Made by a program: the position numbers and the translations under genes. 64,000 bases of DNA, taken from contig NZ_FPBF01000007.1 in NCBI RefSeq assembly GCF_900116615.1, positions 1 through 64,000 of the forward strand, written 5' to 3'. This DNA is from Algoriphagus locisalis (GTDB lineage Bacteria > Bacteroidota > Bacteroidia > Cytophagales > Cyclobacteriaceae). This document shows, one piece after another, positions 53,691-63,720 of this stretch (its first letter is position 1; every line of letters starts with the position of its first letter). The notes beneath the pieces are model-generated. The model was not told where the DNA came from, did no database searches, and worked only from the letters and a program-made list of their open reading frames with translations.

Positions 53691-54581
53691 GAAGGAAAAA
53701 GACGAAGCTCCAATGTGGAGGATAGACGTGGTCAACGTGCAGGAGGTATGCAAGGCGGAGGGTTTAATCCCATGCTGATCGGTCCATTGATCAAGATTCT
53801 ATTCTCCAAAACTGGTCTAATCATAGTCGGAGGAATTATTGTAATATCTGTAATTACTGGCACAAACCCTCTTTCGTTCTTAGGAGATTTCATGGGCGGC
53901 GGCGGCCAAGGCTTTACTATGGAGACCAATTACACTCCTTCTGCGGAGGAAGATCGACTGGCAGCTTTCTCTGAAACCATTTTGGCAGATACCGAGGATG
54001 TCTGGAATCAGCAATTGGATAATTACCGGGAACCAACCTTGGTGCTTTTCAGTGGACAAGTTTCTTCTGCATGCGGGATGGCTTCCAGCGCAACTGGCCC
54101 ATTTTATTGCCCGGGGGACGAGAAACTGTACATCGACCTGAGCTTTTTCAAAGAAATGGAAGTAAAACTGAATGCTCCGGGAGACTTTGCACAAGCGTAT
54201 GTCATCGCACATGAAGTAGGGCATCACATTCAGAAAATCTCCGGAATCACTTCGGAAATGGATAAACTGCGAGGCCAGGTGAGCGAAAAAGAATACAATC
54301 AATTATCCGTTAAACTAGAGCTCCAAGCAGATTTTTTAGCAGGAGTTTGGGCGCATCACAGTCAGAAGTCTGTAGGTTGGATGGAAAAGGGTGACTTGGC
54401 TGAAGCCTTAAATGCCGCGAATGCAATCGGAGATGACCGCTTGCAAAAGCAGGCAACCGGAAGAGTGACGCCAGATTCCTTTACCCACGGCACCTCAGCT
54501 CAGCGCATGAAATGGTTTAAAAAAGGCTTTGAGACTGGCGACATCAATCAAGGCGACACCTTTAATACCAACGACTTGTAA
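53682..54581 (+). CDS. ypfJ: Neutral zinc metallopeptidase (YpfJ/KPN_02809 family)
   Basis: I start at 53682 (299 residues) because the family begins with this pattern (MKWEGKRRSSNVEDRRG, compare E. coli YpfJ). There is one membrane helix (about 40-62) followed by an outward or periplasmic domain with the zinc motif HEVGH (His177, Glu178, His181) and the third ligand region LELQADFLAGVWAHH. Conserved CGMASSATGPFYCPGDEKLYID carries two Cys. The peptidase role is inferred from the motif. Its leader is present in three copies upstream. Confidence 0.88.
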   Translation: MKWEGKRRSSNVEDRRGQRAGGMQGGGFNPMLIGPLIKILFSKTGLIIVGGIIVISVITGTNPLSFLGDFMGGGGQGFTMETNYTPSAEEDRLAAFSETILADTEDVWNQQLDNYREPTLVLFSGQVSSACGMASSATGPFYCPGDEKLYIDLSFFKEMEVKLNAPGDFAQAYVIAHEVGHHIQKISGITSEMDKLRGQVSEKEYNQLSVKLELQADFLAGVWAHHSQKSVGWMEKGDLAEALNAANAIGDDRLQKQATGRVTPDSFTHGTSAQRMKWFKKGFETGDINQGDTFNTNDL

Positions 54582-54587
54582 GAAACC

Positions 54588-55952
54588 TTAATTTGTTTCT
54601 AGCACTTGGATTTGAGCTGGATTAATCTGATGGATGTATTGGCGAAGGATATAATAAGTCTCTGGTACTTGCGCCACAAAATCTAATTGCGAAGGAATGT
54701 CATCAGTAAGCTGGTCTTTTTCCAGAAAGGAAAATTTGCTAAGCATTCCGCTTTCAAACATGCAATAGGCGTTTTCATTAGGATTACGACCATCCAGACT
54801 GATCAAAAGCTCTTTTTGGCTCTCCTTTATTTTCTCCATAAACTCAGCCACTCTCTGATTGTATTCCTTGGGTTTCTCAGTAAAATGGCAAGCACCGTTG
54901 CAACTCATATCCTCTTCAGGTGCGCAATTCACTTTCCTAAGCCCACTTAATTTGGGACATAAACCATAGGTTTTAATCCCAGTCTTCAGGAAGGCATTCG
55001 CTTCCTCCATAGAGAAAAAAGATTCTATGGGCTTGAAAAACTTGGTAATCTTCGAAACCTGAAACCTCCCATAGCCTGAATTGTCCTCATAGTGAAACAG
55101 CCCAAATAGACGCTTTGGCATTTTCAAAGCGGAATTATACTTGGGCCATAGACGTTTGATTTCCAAGGCTTCAAATAGAAGTGCCATAAGTTCACTTCCA
55201 GTGAGTTCCCATTTTAGATCAAACACTTCAGTCTTAAGTTTTTGCTTGAGGTTAGGCAGTAACTGACCTGAAAAATGGTTTTTAAATCGTTCTTTGATAT
55301 TAATCGCCTTACCGACATAAATTACTTTTCCACGCTCATCCAGCATGTAATAAACTCCACAGGCAGTTGGGATTTCTTTGAATTTGGAGTGAGGAAAATT
55401 AGGCGGAAGAAAAGCCTCTCCGGTGTTTTTCTTAAGGGATTGGTTGATGATTTGATAGTCGGACTTGATCATCCGATCAAACAAAATAGCTGTAGCCCTC
55501 GCATCTCCCATCGCCCGGTGTCTCGCTTCAATTTCGATTTTTTGGCTTTCACATAGTCTCCCCAAGCTATAAGATTTCATACCTGGATACACTTTTCTAC
55601 TCAACTTTACAGTGCATAGTTTAGGTGTTTTTAGCTCCTTCCCAACTTTCAAAAACGCCTCCCGAAGGAAACCATAATCAAAACTGACATTGTGGGCTAC
55701 GAAAACTCTATCGTTAAGTAATTCCCATAACTCATCCTGAATCGCCTCAAAAGTAGGCTTGTGCATCACCATGAAATTATCTATTCCAGTCAGTCCAGTA
55801 ATGTAAGTTGGGATTGCCTGCTCGGGATTAAGCAGCGTCTGGTATTCTCTGATAATCGATTCCCCATCGTGAATCAAAACTGCTATTTCAGTAATTCCAC
55901 CGTATTTGGGCGCGCCGCCAGTGGTTTCTATATCTACTATGGCAAATTCCAT
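54588..55952 (-). CDS. DnaQ-like exonuclease fused to GIY-YIG nuclease domain
   Basis: A 454-residue protein. Residues 1-165 are a DEDDh 3'-5' exonuclease domain with Asp7, Glu9, Asp92, His145 and Asp150. Residues about 193-275 are a GIY-YIG domain of the UvrC/Cho type (CGVYYMLDERGKVIYVGKA, then IKERFKNHF). The rest (about 275-454), with Cys-containing CAPEEDMSCNGACHF, resembles the UvrC/Cho family middle part. The fusion is known from other bacteria and is linked to DNA repair, but its exact role is unclear. It is convergent with ypfJ with six bases between the stops. Confidence 0.9.
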   Translation of the reverse strand: MEFAIVDIETTGGAPKYGGITEIAVLIHDGESIIREYQTLLNPEQAIPTYITGLTGIDNFMVMHKPTFEAIQDELWELLNDRVFVAHNVSFDYGFLREAFLKVGKELKTPKLCTVKLSRKVYPGMKSYSLGRLCESQKIEIEARHRAMGDARATAILFDRMIKSDYQIINQSLKKNTGEAFLPPNFPHSKFKEIPTACGVYYMLDERGKVIYVGKAINIKERFKNHFSGQLLPNLKQKLKTEVFDLKWELTGSELMALLFEALEIKRLWPKYNSALKMPKRLFGLFHYEDNSGYGRFQVSKITKFFKPIESFFSMEEANAFLKTGIKTYGLCPKLSGLRKVNCAPEEDMSCNGACHFTEKPKEYNQRVAEFMEKIKESQKELLISLDGRNPNENAYCMFESGMLSKFSFLEKDQLTDDIPSQLDFVAQVPETYYILRQYIHQINPAQIQVLETN

Positions 55953-56173
55953 TGCCTAAAAGTAAGGATTTGAATTTTTAGATAATGATGTGGTGTCAGA
56001 GAATGACAAAGAATCAGTTCAATAACCTTTATATGATTTGAAATAGGATCCATTTACAGCCCAACCACAGACCAAAATTTCAGTTCCTTGTAGTTTTTTA
56101 CCTTTTATCCCATAAATGCAACTTTGTTTCATTTGTTCTAGTTTATAATCCCGACGCCTACTACTTTTGCATT

Positions 56174-58483
56174 GTGAATTTAAAAACAGGACTACTTATT
56201 ACGGCTTTCATCTTACTTGCTGCGTTTAGCATCCAAGCCCAGGATTGCAAGCTATCCATCAGAGGTAAAATTATCCACTTGGAAAATAACGAACCCATTG
56301 AGGCTGCTTATGTGTGGATAGTTGAGGCGGAAGAAGGCGCTGTAAGTGACCAAAATGGAAACTTCACAGTAAAAAACCTGTGTCTCGGCACTTATACGCT
56401 TACCATACAATACATCGGTCATAAAACTATAACAGATACTGTCAACTTAGAGTCAAATAACTACAGCAAAACTTATCGATTGGAAGATGAAGCGCTGGAA
56501 CTTAGCGGCGTAGAAATTCACGGTCATCGGGATGCTGTACAAACTACATCTTCAGTATCTGCCCTTTATGGCGAAAATCTACTTGAATCTAGAGGTGAAA
56601 ACCTGGGTGAAAGCTTAAAGAGAATTTCAGGAGTTTCTACTTTTTCTACTGGAAACAGCATAGCAAAACCAGTAATCCATGGAATGCACAGCAATCGAAT
56701 CATGATCATGAACAATGGCATTCGACTGGAAGGGCAGCAATGGGGTGCAGAGCATGCACCTGAAATTGATCCTTTTCTAGCTGATGAGATCACTGTGGTA
56801 AAAGGAGCAGAAACGGTAAGATATGGCCCAGAAGCAATGGGAGGAGTCATTCTAGTCAATCCAGCCCCACTTCCCACCAATAAATTCAGGAAAACGAGTC
56901 TAAACCTGATCGGCGGAACTAATGGCAGAATGGGTAATATTAATGTGGTGCATGCGGGTGGCTCGGAAAAAATAAAAGGCTTCGGATATAGGATCCAGGG
57001 CTCTGCCAAAAGATCCGGTAACATTAAATCCCCTGACTATTTTCAGGATAATACAGGAGTCAGTGAGTTAAATTTGAGTACTTCCTTGGGATACAGCACC
57101 TCCAAACTTGGTGTGGAAGCCTATTATAGCCTATTCCATTCTGAGTTGGGAATCTTGAATGACTCCCATACGGGCAACCTATCCGATTTAGAAAATATCA
57201 TTGAAAATGGCCGCCCTTTCGGAGATGGCGAGTTCACCTATGACATCGTAAATCCCAAACAACGGGTAACTCACCATTTGGCCAAGCTGAAGTCGCATTA
57301 TCACATCTCTGAGAGTTGGAAAGTGAATTTCCAGTATGGTTTTCAGCTTAATCACCGACAGGAGTTTGATAAGCGAAGAGGAGACTTGAATGAGAAAGCA
57401 AGCTTGGATTTAGAGCTTTTTACAAATACCCTGGATCTCTACGTAAACCATACGCACAAGAATGAACTCAGTGGCACTTGGGGTTTGAACCTGATTCAGC
57501 AGGCAAACAGCAATGTGCCAGGTACGGGAGTTACGCCCTTGATACCTAACTACGACATGGTAAATGTAGGAATGTATGCCATGGAAAAATACTCCAAAGG
57601 GCCACTCGAAGTGGAAGCGGGAGTGAGGTTTGATTTCAGAAATGTGAATACTGCCAGATACATCAATCAAGAGCTTCAGACCGCTGATCTGAATTATCAA
57701 AATTTCTCAGCATTCCTTGGAGGTCTTTATCACATCAGTCCAGATTTGACCTTCAACTCCAATCTCGGCTCGGCCTGGAGACCACCAAATGTGAATGAAT
57801 TATTCAGCGAAGGTCTGCATCATGGAGCTGCAGCAGTGGAAATTGGCGATCCTGATCTGAAGTCAGAAAAATCACTGAAATGGATCAATGAGCTTCAGTA
57901 CGATGGAAACAAGACCCATCTGGAATTCACTGCTTACTTGAATCCTATTCAGGATTACATTTACCTAAATCCCACAGGTGAAACGTATGTGAGTTTGAGG
58001 GGCACTTTCAATGTGTATGAATACTTGCAGGCAAATGCATTCTTCTACGGATTTGATTTTGCTGGAAGCTATGAATTCACTGATAAGATTAGCGGGTACT
58101 TAAAAGGCGCTATCGTACAAGCAAAAAACACAGAGGAGGATAATTACCTTCCTTTTATCCCTTCAAACAGACTGGACTGGGGCGTCTCTTATGACTTTGC
58201 CAAAGCCACAGATTCGCGCACAAACAAACTAACCTTGAGTAATGTGCTGGTGGCTAAGCAAAGTAGAGAGCCTGATTTCGACATTGCACCTGCTCCCCCT
58301 GCCTATGCACTCTTCAACCTCGCTTACAATAGGCAACTAACCGTTGGAGAAAACAAGTTAAATCTTGGACTGCAAGTACAAAACTTATTCAATACCAACT
58401 ACAAAGATTACATGAACCGCTTCCGATACTTCACTTACGATATGGGAAGAAATGTCCTTTTAAAAATCAATTACGAATTCTAA
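56174..58483 (+). CDS. TonB-dependent outer membrane receptor
   Basis: A 769-residue receptor starting with GTG at 56174, the only start giving a full signal peptide (about 1-23, SIQAQ). Next is a CarboxypepD_reg-like domain (about 27-110: IRGKIIHLENNEPIEAAYVWI), the plug domain (HGMHSNRIMIMNNGIRLEGQQWGAEHAPEIDP) and a 22-strand barrel ending in an aromatic residue (LLKINYEF). The plug wording resembles ZnuD-type metal receptors and their relatives. Ligand inference: a metal or metal chelate. The lipoprotein gene follows after 11 bases. Confidence 0.88.
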   Translation: MNLKTGLLITAFILLAAFSIQAQDCKLSIRGKIIHLENNEPIEAAYVWIVEAEEGAVSDQNGNFTVKNLCLGTYTLTIQYIGHKTITDTVNLESNNYSKTYRLEDEALELSGVEIHGHRDAVQTTSSVSALYGENLLESRGENLGESLKRISGVSTFSTGNSIAKPVIHGMHSNRIMIMNNGIRLEGQQWGAEHAPEIDPFLADEITVVKGAETVRYGPEAMGGVILVNPAPLPTNKFRKTSLNLIGGTNGRMGNINVVHAGGSEKIKGFGYRIQGSAKRSGNIKSPDYFQDNTGVSELNLSTSLGYSTSKLGVEAYYSLFHSELGILNDSHTGNLSDLENIIENGRPFGDGEFTYDIVNPKQRVTHHLAKLKSHYHISESWKVNFQYGFQLNHRQEFDKRRGDLNEKASLDLELFTNTLDLYVNHTHKNELSGTWGLNLIQQANSNVPGTGVTPLIPNYDMVNVGMYAMEKYSKGPLEVEAGVRFDFRNVNTARYINQELQTADLNYQNFSAFLGGLYHISPDLTFNSNLGSAWRPPNVNELFSEGLHHGAAAVEIGDPDLKSEKSLKWINELQYDGNKTHLEFTAYLNPIQDYIYLNPTGETYVSLRGTFNVYEYLQANAFFYGFDFAGSYEFTDKISGYLKGAIVQAKNTEEDNYLPFIPSNRLDWGVSYDFAKATDSRTNKLTLSNVLVAKQSREPDFDIAPAPPAYALFNLAYNRQLTVGENKLNLGLQVQNLFNTNYKDYMNRFRYFTYDMGRNVLLKINYEF

Positions 58484-58494
58484 CCGACTACTTT

Positions 58495-59094
58495 ATGAAC
58501 ACAAAAAACAAACTTTATTTGATCGCCTTTGCATTTGTTTCATTTGCTATGGCAAGCTGTTCCAGTGAAGATCCAGTACCTGAAAATGACGGCGAAGTGA
58601 TCACAGATGTCACGCTGATGTTTCAGGAAATTGACGCCAGTGGGAATGCGGTAGGTTCACCAGTTGAGTTCACTGCTTCGGACGCAGAAGGAATTGAAGT
58701 GGGTGGCGCGCCAACGATAGAAACGGTGATGTTGGCCAAAGGTAAAACCTATGAGATGTCTATCGAAGTGTATAATTCCATTGAAAATGAAAACATCACT
58801 GAGGAGATCCAAGAGGAAGGTGATGAGCACCAGTTTTATTTCTTAGGATCTGCTTTCACTAGCTCTCCATTCCTATCTTATACCTATGATGATGAGGGCA
58901 CAGAATTGATTGGATTGAAAGGCATCGTATCTGTGCAGCAAAGTCCAGGTTTTAGCACTGCGGAGATGCGGGTGATCCTTCGTCATGATTTAGACAAAAA
59001 CTTTCCTGGAGCTGACAACCCAAATTTCACAGACTATGCACAGGCAGGTGGTGAATCTGATTTGGACATCACTTTCCCTGTTGTAGTAGAATAA
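58495..59094 (+). CDS. Lipoprotein paired with the TonB receptor
   Basis: A 199-residue lipoprotein (lipobox MASC, Cys21). The mature part is beta-rich and acidic, with the Cys at the start as its only cysteine besides the signal. It lies 11 bases after the receptor and ends before a shared terminator, so it is most likely the receptor's surface partner, binding the same ligand or helping its capture. I recognise no named family. Confidence 0.72.
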   Translation: MNTKNKLYLIAFAFVSFAMASCSSEDPVPENDGEVITDVTLMFQEIDASGNAVGSPVEFTASDAEGIEVGGAPTIETVMLAKGKTYEMSIEVYNSIENENITEEIQEEGDEHQFYFLGSAFTSSPFLSYTYDDEGTELIGLKGIVSVQQSPGFSTAEMRVILRHDLDKNFPGADNPNFTDYAQAGGESDLDITFPVVVE

Positions 59095-59109
59095 TTACAA
59101 ATCCCTTAT

Positions 59110-59147
59110 AAACACCAAAAGCAGCGAAATCGCTACTTTTGGTGTTT
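59110..59147. terminator. Terminator between the two lipoprotein genes
   Basis: A long hairpin AACACCAAAAGCAGCG / CGCTACTTTTGGTGTT with one small bulge, between convergent genes. Confidence 0.82.
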
Positions 59148-59165
59148 AAGCCTAAATCCAAACCA

Positions 59166-59678
59166 TTAAAAATCAGGGGAACAAATCGTCATCTGCTCAG
59201 CATCAAATCGCCCAAGTTCCTCTACGTTGGAACCTACATTTCCAGCTACCAAAATCACTTCGTAATCCGGTCCTTCATTTGCCAGATGCACTTTTACATG
59301 ACCATCGAAAGTCTTCATATCTTCAAAGCTTAGCTTTGTACCATCCATCAAGGTGCCTAGGACAGTTTTACTTAGCAGATCTGCACCACTCACCGGAGTA
59401 AGCATAACTGCCATAGGGGCATCCGGATCTGTATAGCTTCCGTAGTGTAAATGAGCTGGAAAGGTGGTGGCAGCTGTACTTCTTTCTCCGACTAACTGTA
59501 TGGTAACTTCCAGGTTTCCATCTATCAATTCTCGGACAGAAAAAGTCCCACTGTAATCAAAATCACTGGCTTTATATAATTGAAAATCCAATTTTTGTCC
59601 CGTATAAAGATCTTGATCGCTTTCAGAGCACGATCCAAAACCAATCAAAACTAGAAGTACTAAAATTACATTTCTCAT
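59166..59678 (-). CDS. Lipoprotein of unknown function
   Basis: A 170-residue lipoprotein (lipobox GSC, Cys17). It contains a beta-sandwich-like pattern with FPAHLHYGSYTDPDAPMAVMLTPV, recalling CHRD or Cu/Zn-SOD-like folds through its His-x-His near residue 98, but without the full motif set. It is convergent with the receptor-partner lipoprotein. If the receptor handles a metal, a metal-related role would fit, but this is speculative. Confidence 0.6.
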   Translation of the reverse strand: MRNVILVLLVLIGFGSCSESDQDLYTGQKLDFQLYKASDFDYSGTFSVRELIDGNLEVTIQLVGERSTAATTFPAHLHYGSYTDPDAPMAVMLTPVSGADLLSKTVLGTLMDGTKLSFEDMKTFDGHVKVHLANEGPDYEVILVAGNVGSNVEELGRFDAEQMTICSPDF

Positions 59679-59812
59679 AGGTCTATTTTTCTAAGCTCAA
59701 CGGAAACAGATTTGCATCTGTTCGGTTATTTCTGAAATTACAAATTCATTTGGAATTCTTTCCCTTTTCTTTGGGTAGGTTCACCGCCTAAACTTCCTCG
59801 TTAAATATACTT

Positions 59813-62272
59813 ATGAAAGAAACGCGTCTGGCAATTGGTTTGGATTATTTTCAAAAGAAAGGCTGGACGCTTTTCCCGTTTCAAAAGCAGACTTGGAATG
59901 ATTACCTCGACGGGAAATCCGGGCTATTAAACGCCCCGACAGGATCAGGAAAAACCTTTGCGCTTTGGTTTCCTGTCATCTTGGAATACATCAAGAACAA
60001 TCAGGATACGTGGCAAAAGCCTAAGAAAAATGGTATCCAGCTAATATGGGTCACTCCGCTCCGAGCACTTGCTCAGGATATCCAAAAAGCAATGCAAGAA
60101 GTCTGTGAGACCATTGGGCTGCCCTGGCAGGTAGCGGTCAGAAATGGTGATACAGATTCTAAAACCCGCGCTGCGATCAAAAGAAGACCTCCAGAGTGTC
60201 TGATTACCACTCCAGAGACTTTACATGTGCTGATTTCCCAAAAAGGTCATGCAGATCTGTTTCGAACCGTTCAGGCTGTGGTTGTTGATGAATGGCATGA
60301 ATTGGTAGGAAACAAGCGAGGGGTTCAGGTGCAGTTGGCACTGGAATACATGCAGTCAATCTGCCCAACCACCTTCCGCAGATGGGCGGTGTCAGCTACC
60401 ATAGGGAATCTGGAAGCTGCTGCCAAGACTCTTCTGGGGGAAGAAATGCCTACTCATATCGTAAAAGCTGATATCAAGAAGCAGATCATTCTAAACACAG
60501 TGATTCCTGAAGAAGTGGAGAAATATCCTTGGCATGGACACCTGGGAATCAGAATGCTGGATCAGGTAATCCCTATAATTGAATCAGGGAAAACCGTACT
60601 TCTCTTTACCAATACCCGGTCACAAACTGAAATCTGGTATCAGAAGATACTCGAAGCCAGACCGGACTGGGCAGGCTGGATTGCCATGCATCATGGTTCC
60701 TTAGACATGGCTGTCCGCGGATGGGTGGAAAATGCCCTGCATGAAGGGAAATTAAAGTTAGTCGTATGTACTTCTAGTTTAGACTTAGGAGTTGATTTCC
60801 GTCCGGTAAACCGGGTCATACAAGTAGGAAGTCCAAAAGGAGTTTCAAGATTTATGCAAAGAGCTGGGCGAGCTTCTCATCAGCCGGGATTGCCCTCTGA
60901 GATATTCTTTGTACCTACTAATTCCCTGGAATTGATCGAAGCGGCTGCGCTTAGAGATGCGATAGAAAAGGAAGAAACGGAATCTCAATTCCCTCCGGTT
61001 TTAGCTTACGATGTCCTGATTCAATTTTTGGTAACACTCGCAGTTGGCGATGGATTTGAAGAAAAATCAATTTATGAAGTAGTCAAAAAGTGCCATTCGT
61101 ATAAAGACTTATCTGTGGCCGAGATGTCTTGGGTTATGGACTTCATCACAAAGGGAGGAGCTTCCCTTGGGAGCTATGAGGACTTTTTGAAGGTAATTCA
61201 AACAGAGGATGGACTCTACAGAGTCACGAATAAAAAGATTGCAATGAAACACAGATTGTCCATGGGAACGATCGTTTCGGAAGCAATGATCAAGGTGAAA
61301 TTCAAAAATGGTGCTTACCTCGGCACGGTAGAAGAATCCTTTATTTCCAAAATGAAAATCGGTGACCGTTTTTTCTTTACTGGTAGAAGCCTTGAATTGC
61401 TTCGCGTAAATGGGTTGACAGCTACAGTGAAAGTCTCTGAGAAAAAGACCACAAATGTAGTGAGTTGGATGGGTGCAAGAATGTCGCTTTCATCTAAGCT
61501 GGCAGATAAAATCAGGGAGATTTTTGAACTCTACAATCAAGGAATTTCGATTTCAGAAGAGATCGTCCACGTATCCCCTATTCTGGAGCTTCAAAATCGC
61601 CTTTCTATAGTCCCAAACCGGGACACATTTCTGATAGAAGCACATCAAACCAATCAGGGATTTCACCTCTTTTTTTACCCTTTTGAAGGTCGGGCAATTC
61701 ATGAGTTGATGAGCGCTTTGATCGCCTACCGAATCAGTGTGAGCTATCCTGTGACCTTTAGCATGGCGATGAACGATTATGGGTTTGAGCTGCTTTGCGA
61801 CAGCTATATGAATATTGAAGAAATACTGGAGGAAGATCTCTTTTCTCTTAAAAACCTACGTGAGGACATACTACGCTGTGTAAATGAGACGGAAATGACC
61901 CGACGGAAATTCAGGGAAATCGCAAGTATTGCTGGCTTGGTTTTCCAAGGATACCCAGGAAAACCAACTACCTTCAAGCATATTCAAGCCAATTCCAGTC
62001 TGCTTTTTCAAGTCTTCGAGCAATATGACCCTGAAAACTTACTATTGAAACAAGCGCATGGAGAAGCGATAGATCAGCAGATGGAGGAAGATAAAATGAT
62101 TCATGCGCTGCAAAAAATAAACGGTCAATACTTAGTTGTAAAGCATCCAGTGCAGTTCACACCTTTTTCATTTCCAATCATGGTAGATCGGCTGAGCAGA
62201 ACATCGATTAGTTCGGAATCAATAGAAGATCGGATCGCTAAGATACAAGCCCAGTTTCAAGTCATGGATTAA
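59813..62272 (+). CDS. Lhr-like DEXH helicase, ligase-associated DNA damage response type
   Basis: An 819-residue superfamily 2 helicase. Walker A APTGSGKT is at 41-48, the DExH box is DEWH at 159-162, and motif III SAT and motif VI QRAGRASHQ are visible, followed by the Lhr-core winged-helix and beta domains. The form matches the helicase that in many bacteria sits with an ATP-dependent DNA ligase and two nucleases. None of those partners is adjacent here. Function: ATP-driven unwinding in DNA repair (inferred from family). Its end overlaps the trkH stop by four bases. Confidence 0.9.
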   Translation: MKETRLAIGLDYFQKKGWTLFPFQKQTWNDYLDGKSGLLNAPTGSGKTFALWFPVILEYIKNNQDTWQKPKKNGIQLIWVTPLRALAQDIQKAMQEVCETIGLPWQVAVRNGDTDSKTRAAIKRRPPECLITTPETLHVLISQKGHADLFRTVQAVVVDEWHELVGNKRGVQVQLALEYMQSICPTTFRRWAVSATIGNLEAAAKTLLGEEMPTHIVKADIKKQIILNTVIPEEVEKYPWHGHLGIRMLDQVIPIIESGKTVLLFTNTRSQTEIWYQKILEARPDWAGWIAMHHGSLDMAVRGWVENALHEGKLKLVVCTSSLDLGVDFRPVNRVIQVGSPKGVSRFMQRAGRASHQPGLPSEIFFVPTNSLELIEAAALRDAIEKEETESQFPPVLAYDVLIQFLVTLAVGDGFEEKSIYEVVKKCHSYKDLSVAEMSWVMDFITKGGASLGSYEDFLKVIQTEDGLYRVTNKKIAMKHRLSMGTIVSEAMIKVKFKNGAYLGTVEESFISKMKIGDRFFFTGRSLELLRVNGLTATVKVSEKKTTNVVSWMGARMSLSSKLADKIREIFELYNQGISISEEIVHVSPILELQNRLSIVPNRDTFLIEAHQTNQGFHLFFYPFEGRAIHELMSALIAYRISVSYPVTFSMAMNDYGFELLCDSYMNIEEILEEDLFSLKNLREDILRCVNETEMTRRKFREIASIAGLVFQGYPGKPTTFKHIQANSSLLFQVFEQYDPENLLLKQAHGEAIDQQMEEDKMIHALQKINGQYLVVKHPVQFTPFSFPIMVDRLSRTSISSESIEDRIAKIQAQFQVMD

Positions 62273-63717
62273 TTAGCTCTCCAGAAGAATGGAGTGAATA
62301 AAATCAGGAGTGTAAATAGCTCCAATCGCCCAAGAAGCATGATTACCGAAAGGAAGATTTTTGCCGTAGGCGAGAAAAACGCAAAATTATCCACTGGACC
62401 TACTTTGCCTATTCCCGGACCCACATTTCCCAAAGAAGTAGCTACAGCACCTAAGGAAGTAGCAAGATCATAGCCCATCAGAGAAAGTGCCAATGCTCCC
62501 AAAACAAAAGTAAGTAGATAGATCAGCAGGAAATTCATGATATGTGTGATGATTCTCCCGGTCACCCGGTCTCCATTGATCATCAGCGGGACTATTGCTC
62601 TTGGATGAACCAATCTCTTAAATTCCAGCCATGAATTTTTAATGAACGTCAGGTGACGCACGAATTTGATCCCGCCTGCGGTAGAACCCGCACAGCCTCC
62701 CAAAAACAACAACATGAAACAGATAAAAGTCACTCCTTGACTATACTGCGTGTAATCATCGCTCACGAAACCTGTGGTAGTCACAATAGAAACTACCTGA
62801 AACAAAGATTTACGGAAAGCCAATTCATGGCTCACTCCGCCATTGGCAAAAATCGGGTAATAGAGGATAATAGAAAGTGCCAAAAGCGCCAAACCGTAGG
62901 TTTTGAACTCATCACTTCGCAACACGCGCTTAAACTTTCCAATCAAGCCAAAATAGATTACCGTAAAGTTGGTTCCTGCCAAAAACATGAAAAAGATCGC
63001 TACATACTGTATAAATGCTGAATCGTAGTAGGCCATGCTGGCATTTTTAGTAGAGAAACCTCCCGTAGCCAATGTAGTCAAGGCGTGATTGATCGCATCG
63101 AAAAAGGTCATTCCTCCTACCCAGTAAAGTGAGGTGGCCAACACTGTAAGCCCTACATAGACATACCAAAGGCGCTTTGCTGTCTCAGAAATTCTCGGGT
63201 GAACTTTATCCGAAGTAGGCCCGGGAGACTCTGCTACAAAGAGCTCAATCCCGCCGATTCCCAAGAGTGGAAAAATTGCGACTGTTAGCACGATTATCCC
63301 CAATCCTCCAATCCACTGGGTCATACTTCGCCAAAAAAGCAACCCTTTTGGCATAGCTTCAATATCTGTCAGAATAGAGGCTCCCGTGGTAGTGAGACCC
63401 GACATGGTCTCAAAAAGAGCATCTGAAAAGCTCCCTATTTCCTGACTAAGCACGTAAGGAAGCATCCCAAAGCCAGCCATAAAAACCCAGCTCAAAGCCA
63501 CAATCAAGTATCCTTCTCGCTTTCTAATATTTTGGTCCTGCTTTGAAAAAGAGAAAAAGAGCGTAGCACCAATTACCATAGTGATCACAGCCGAGCTCAA
63601 AATCGGCCAGGGGTCCTCTTCAAAATGAATAGAAAAAATAATCCCGGGAAGCATCAACAGGGAAATCAGCACCAAGAGTGCGCCCATGATTTTCCCGATT
63701 TCTTTAAAATGGATCAT
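62269..63717 (-). CDS. trkH: Trk-type potassium uptake protein, membrane subunit
   Basis: A 482-residue K+ transporter subunit with four M1-P-M2 units. Filter-like loop segments are TMSGLTTTGAS, TTLATGGFST, SIVTTTGFVS and TSLGNVGPG. It imports K+ driven by the proton motive force or gated by TrkA with nucleotide. The trkA gene lies immediately upstream on the same strand (3 bases), and trkH overlaps the helicase gene by four bases tail to tail. Confidence 0.95.
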   Translation of the reverse strand: MIHFKEIGKIMGALLVLISLLMLPGIIFSIHFEEDPWPILSSAVITMVIGATLFFSFSKQDQNIRKREGYLIVALSWVFMAGFGMLPYVLSQEIGSFSDALFETMSGLTTTGASILTDIEAMPKGLLFWRSMTQWIGGLGIIVLTVAIFPLLGIGGIELFVAESPGPTSDKVHPRISETAKRLWYVYVGLTVLATSLYWVGGMTFFDAINHALTTLATGGFSTKNASMAYYDSAFIQYVAIFFMFLAGTNFTVIYFGLIGKFKRVLRSDEFKTYGLALLALSIILYYPIFANGGVSHELAFRKSLFQVVSIVTTTGFVSDDYTQYSQGVTFICFMLLFLGGCAGSTAGGIKFVRHLTFIKNSWLEFKRLVHPRAIVPLMINGDRVTGRIITHIMNFLLIYLLTFVLGALALSLMGYDLATSLGAVATSLGNVGPGIGKVGPVDNFAFFSPTAKIFLSVIMLLGRLELFTLLILFTPFFWRAN

Positions 63718-63720
63718 CCC

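Noticed and set aside
53364..53753. Minus-strand frame of 129 codons with repeated HPSVCR
   Set aside because: It is antisense to the repeated ypfJ leader; the repeated peptide is only the translation of the DNA repeat.
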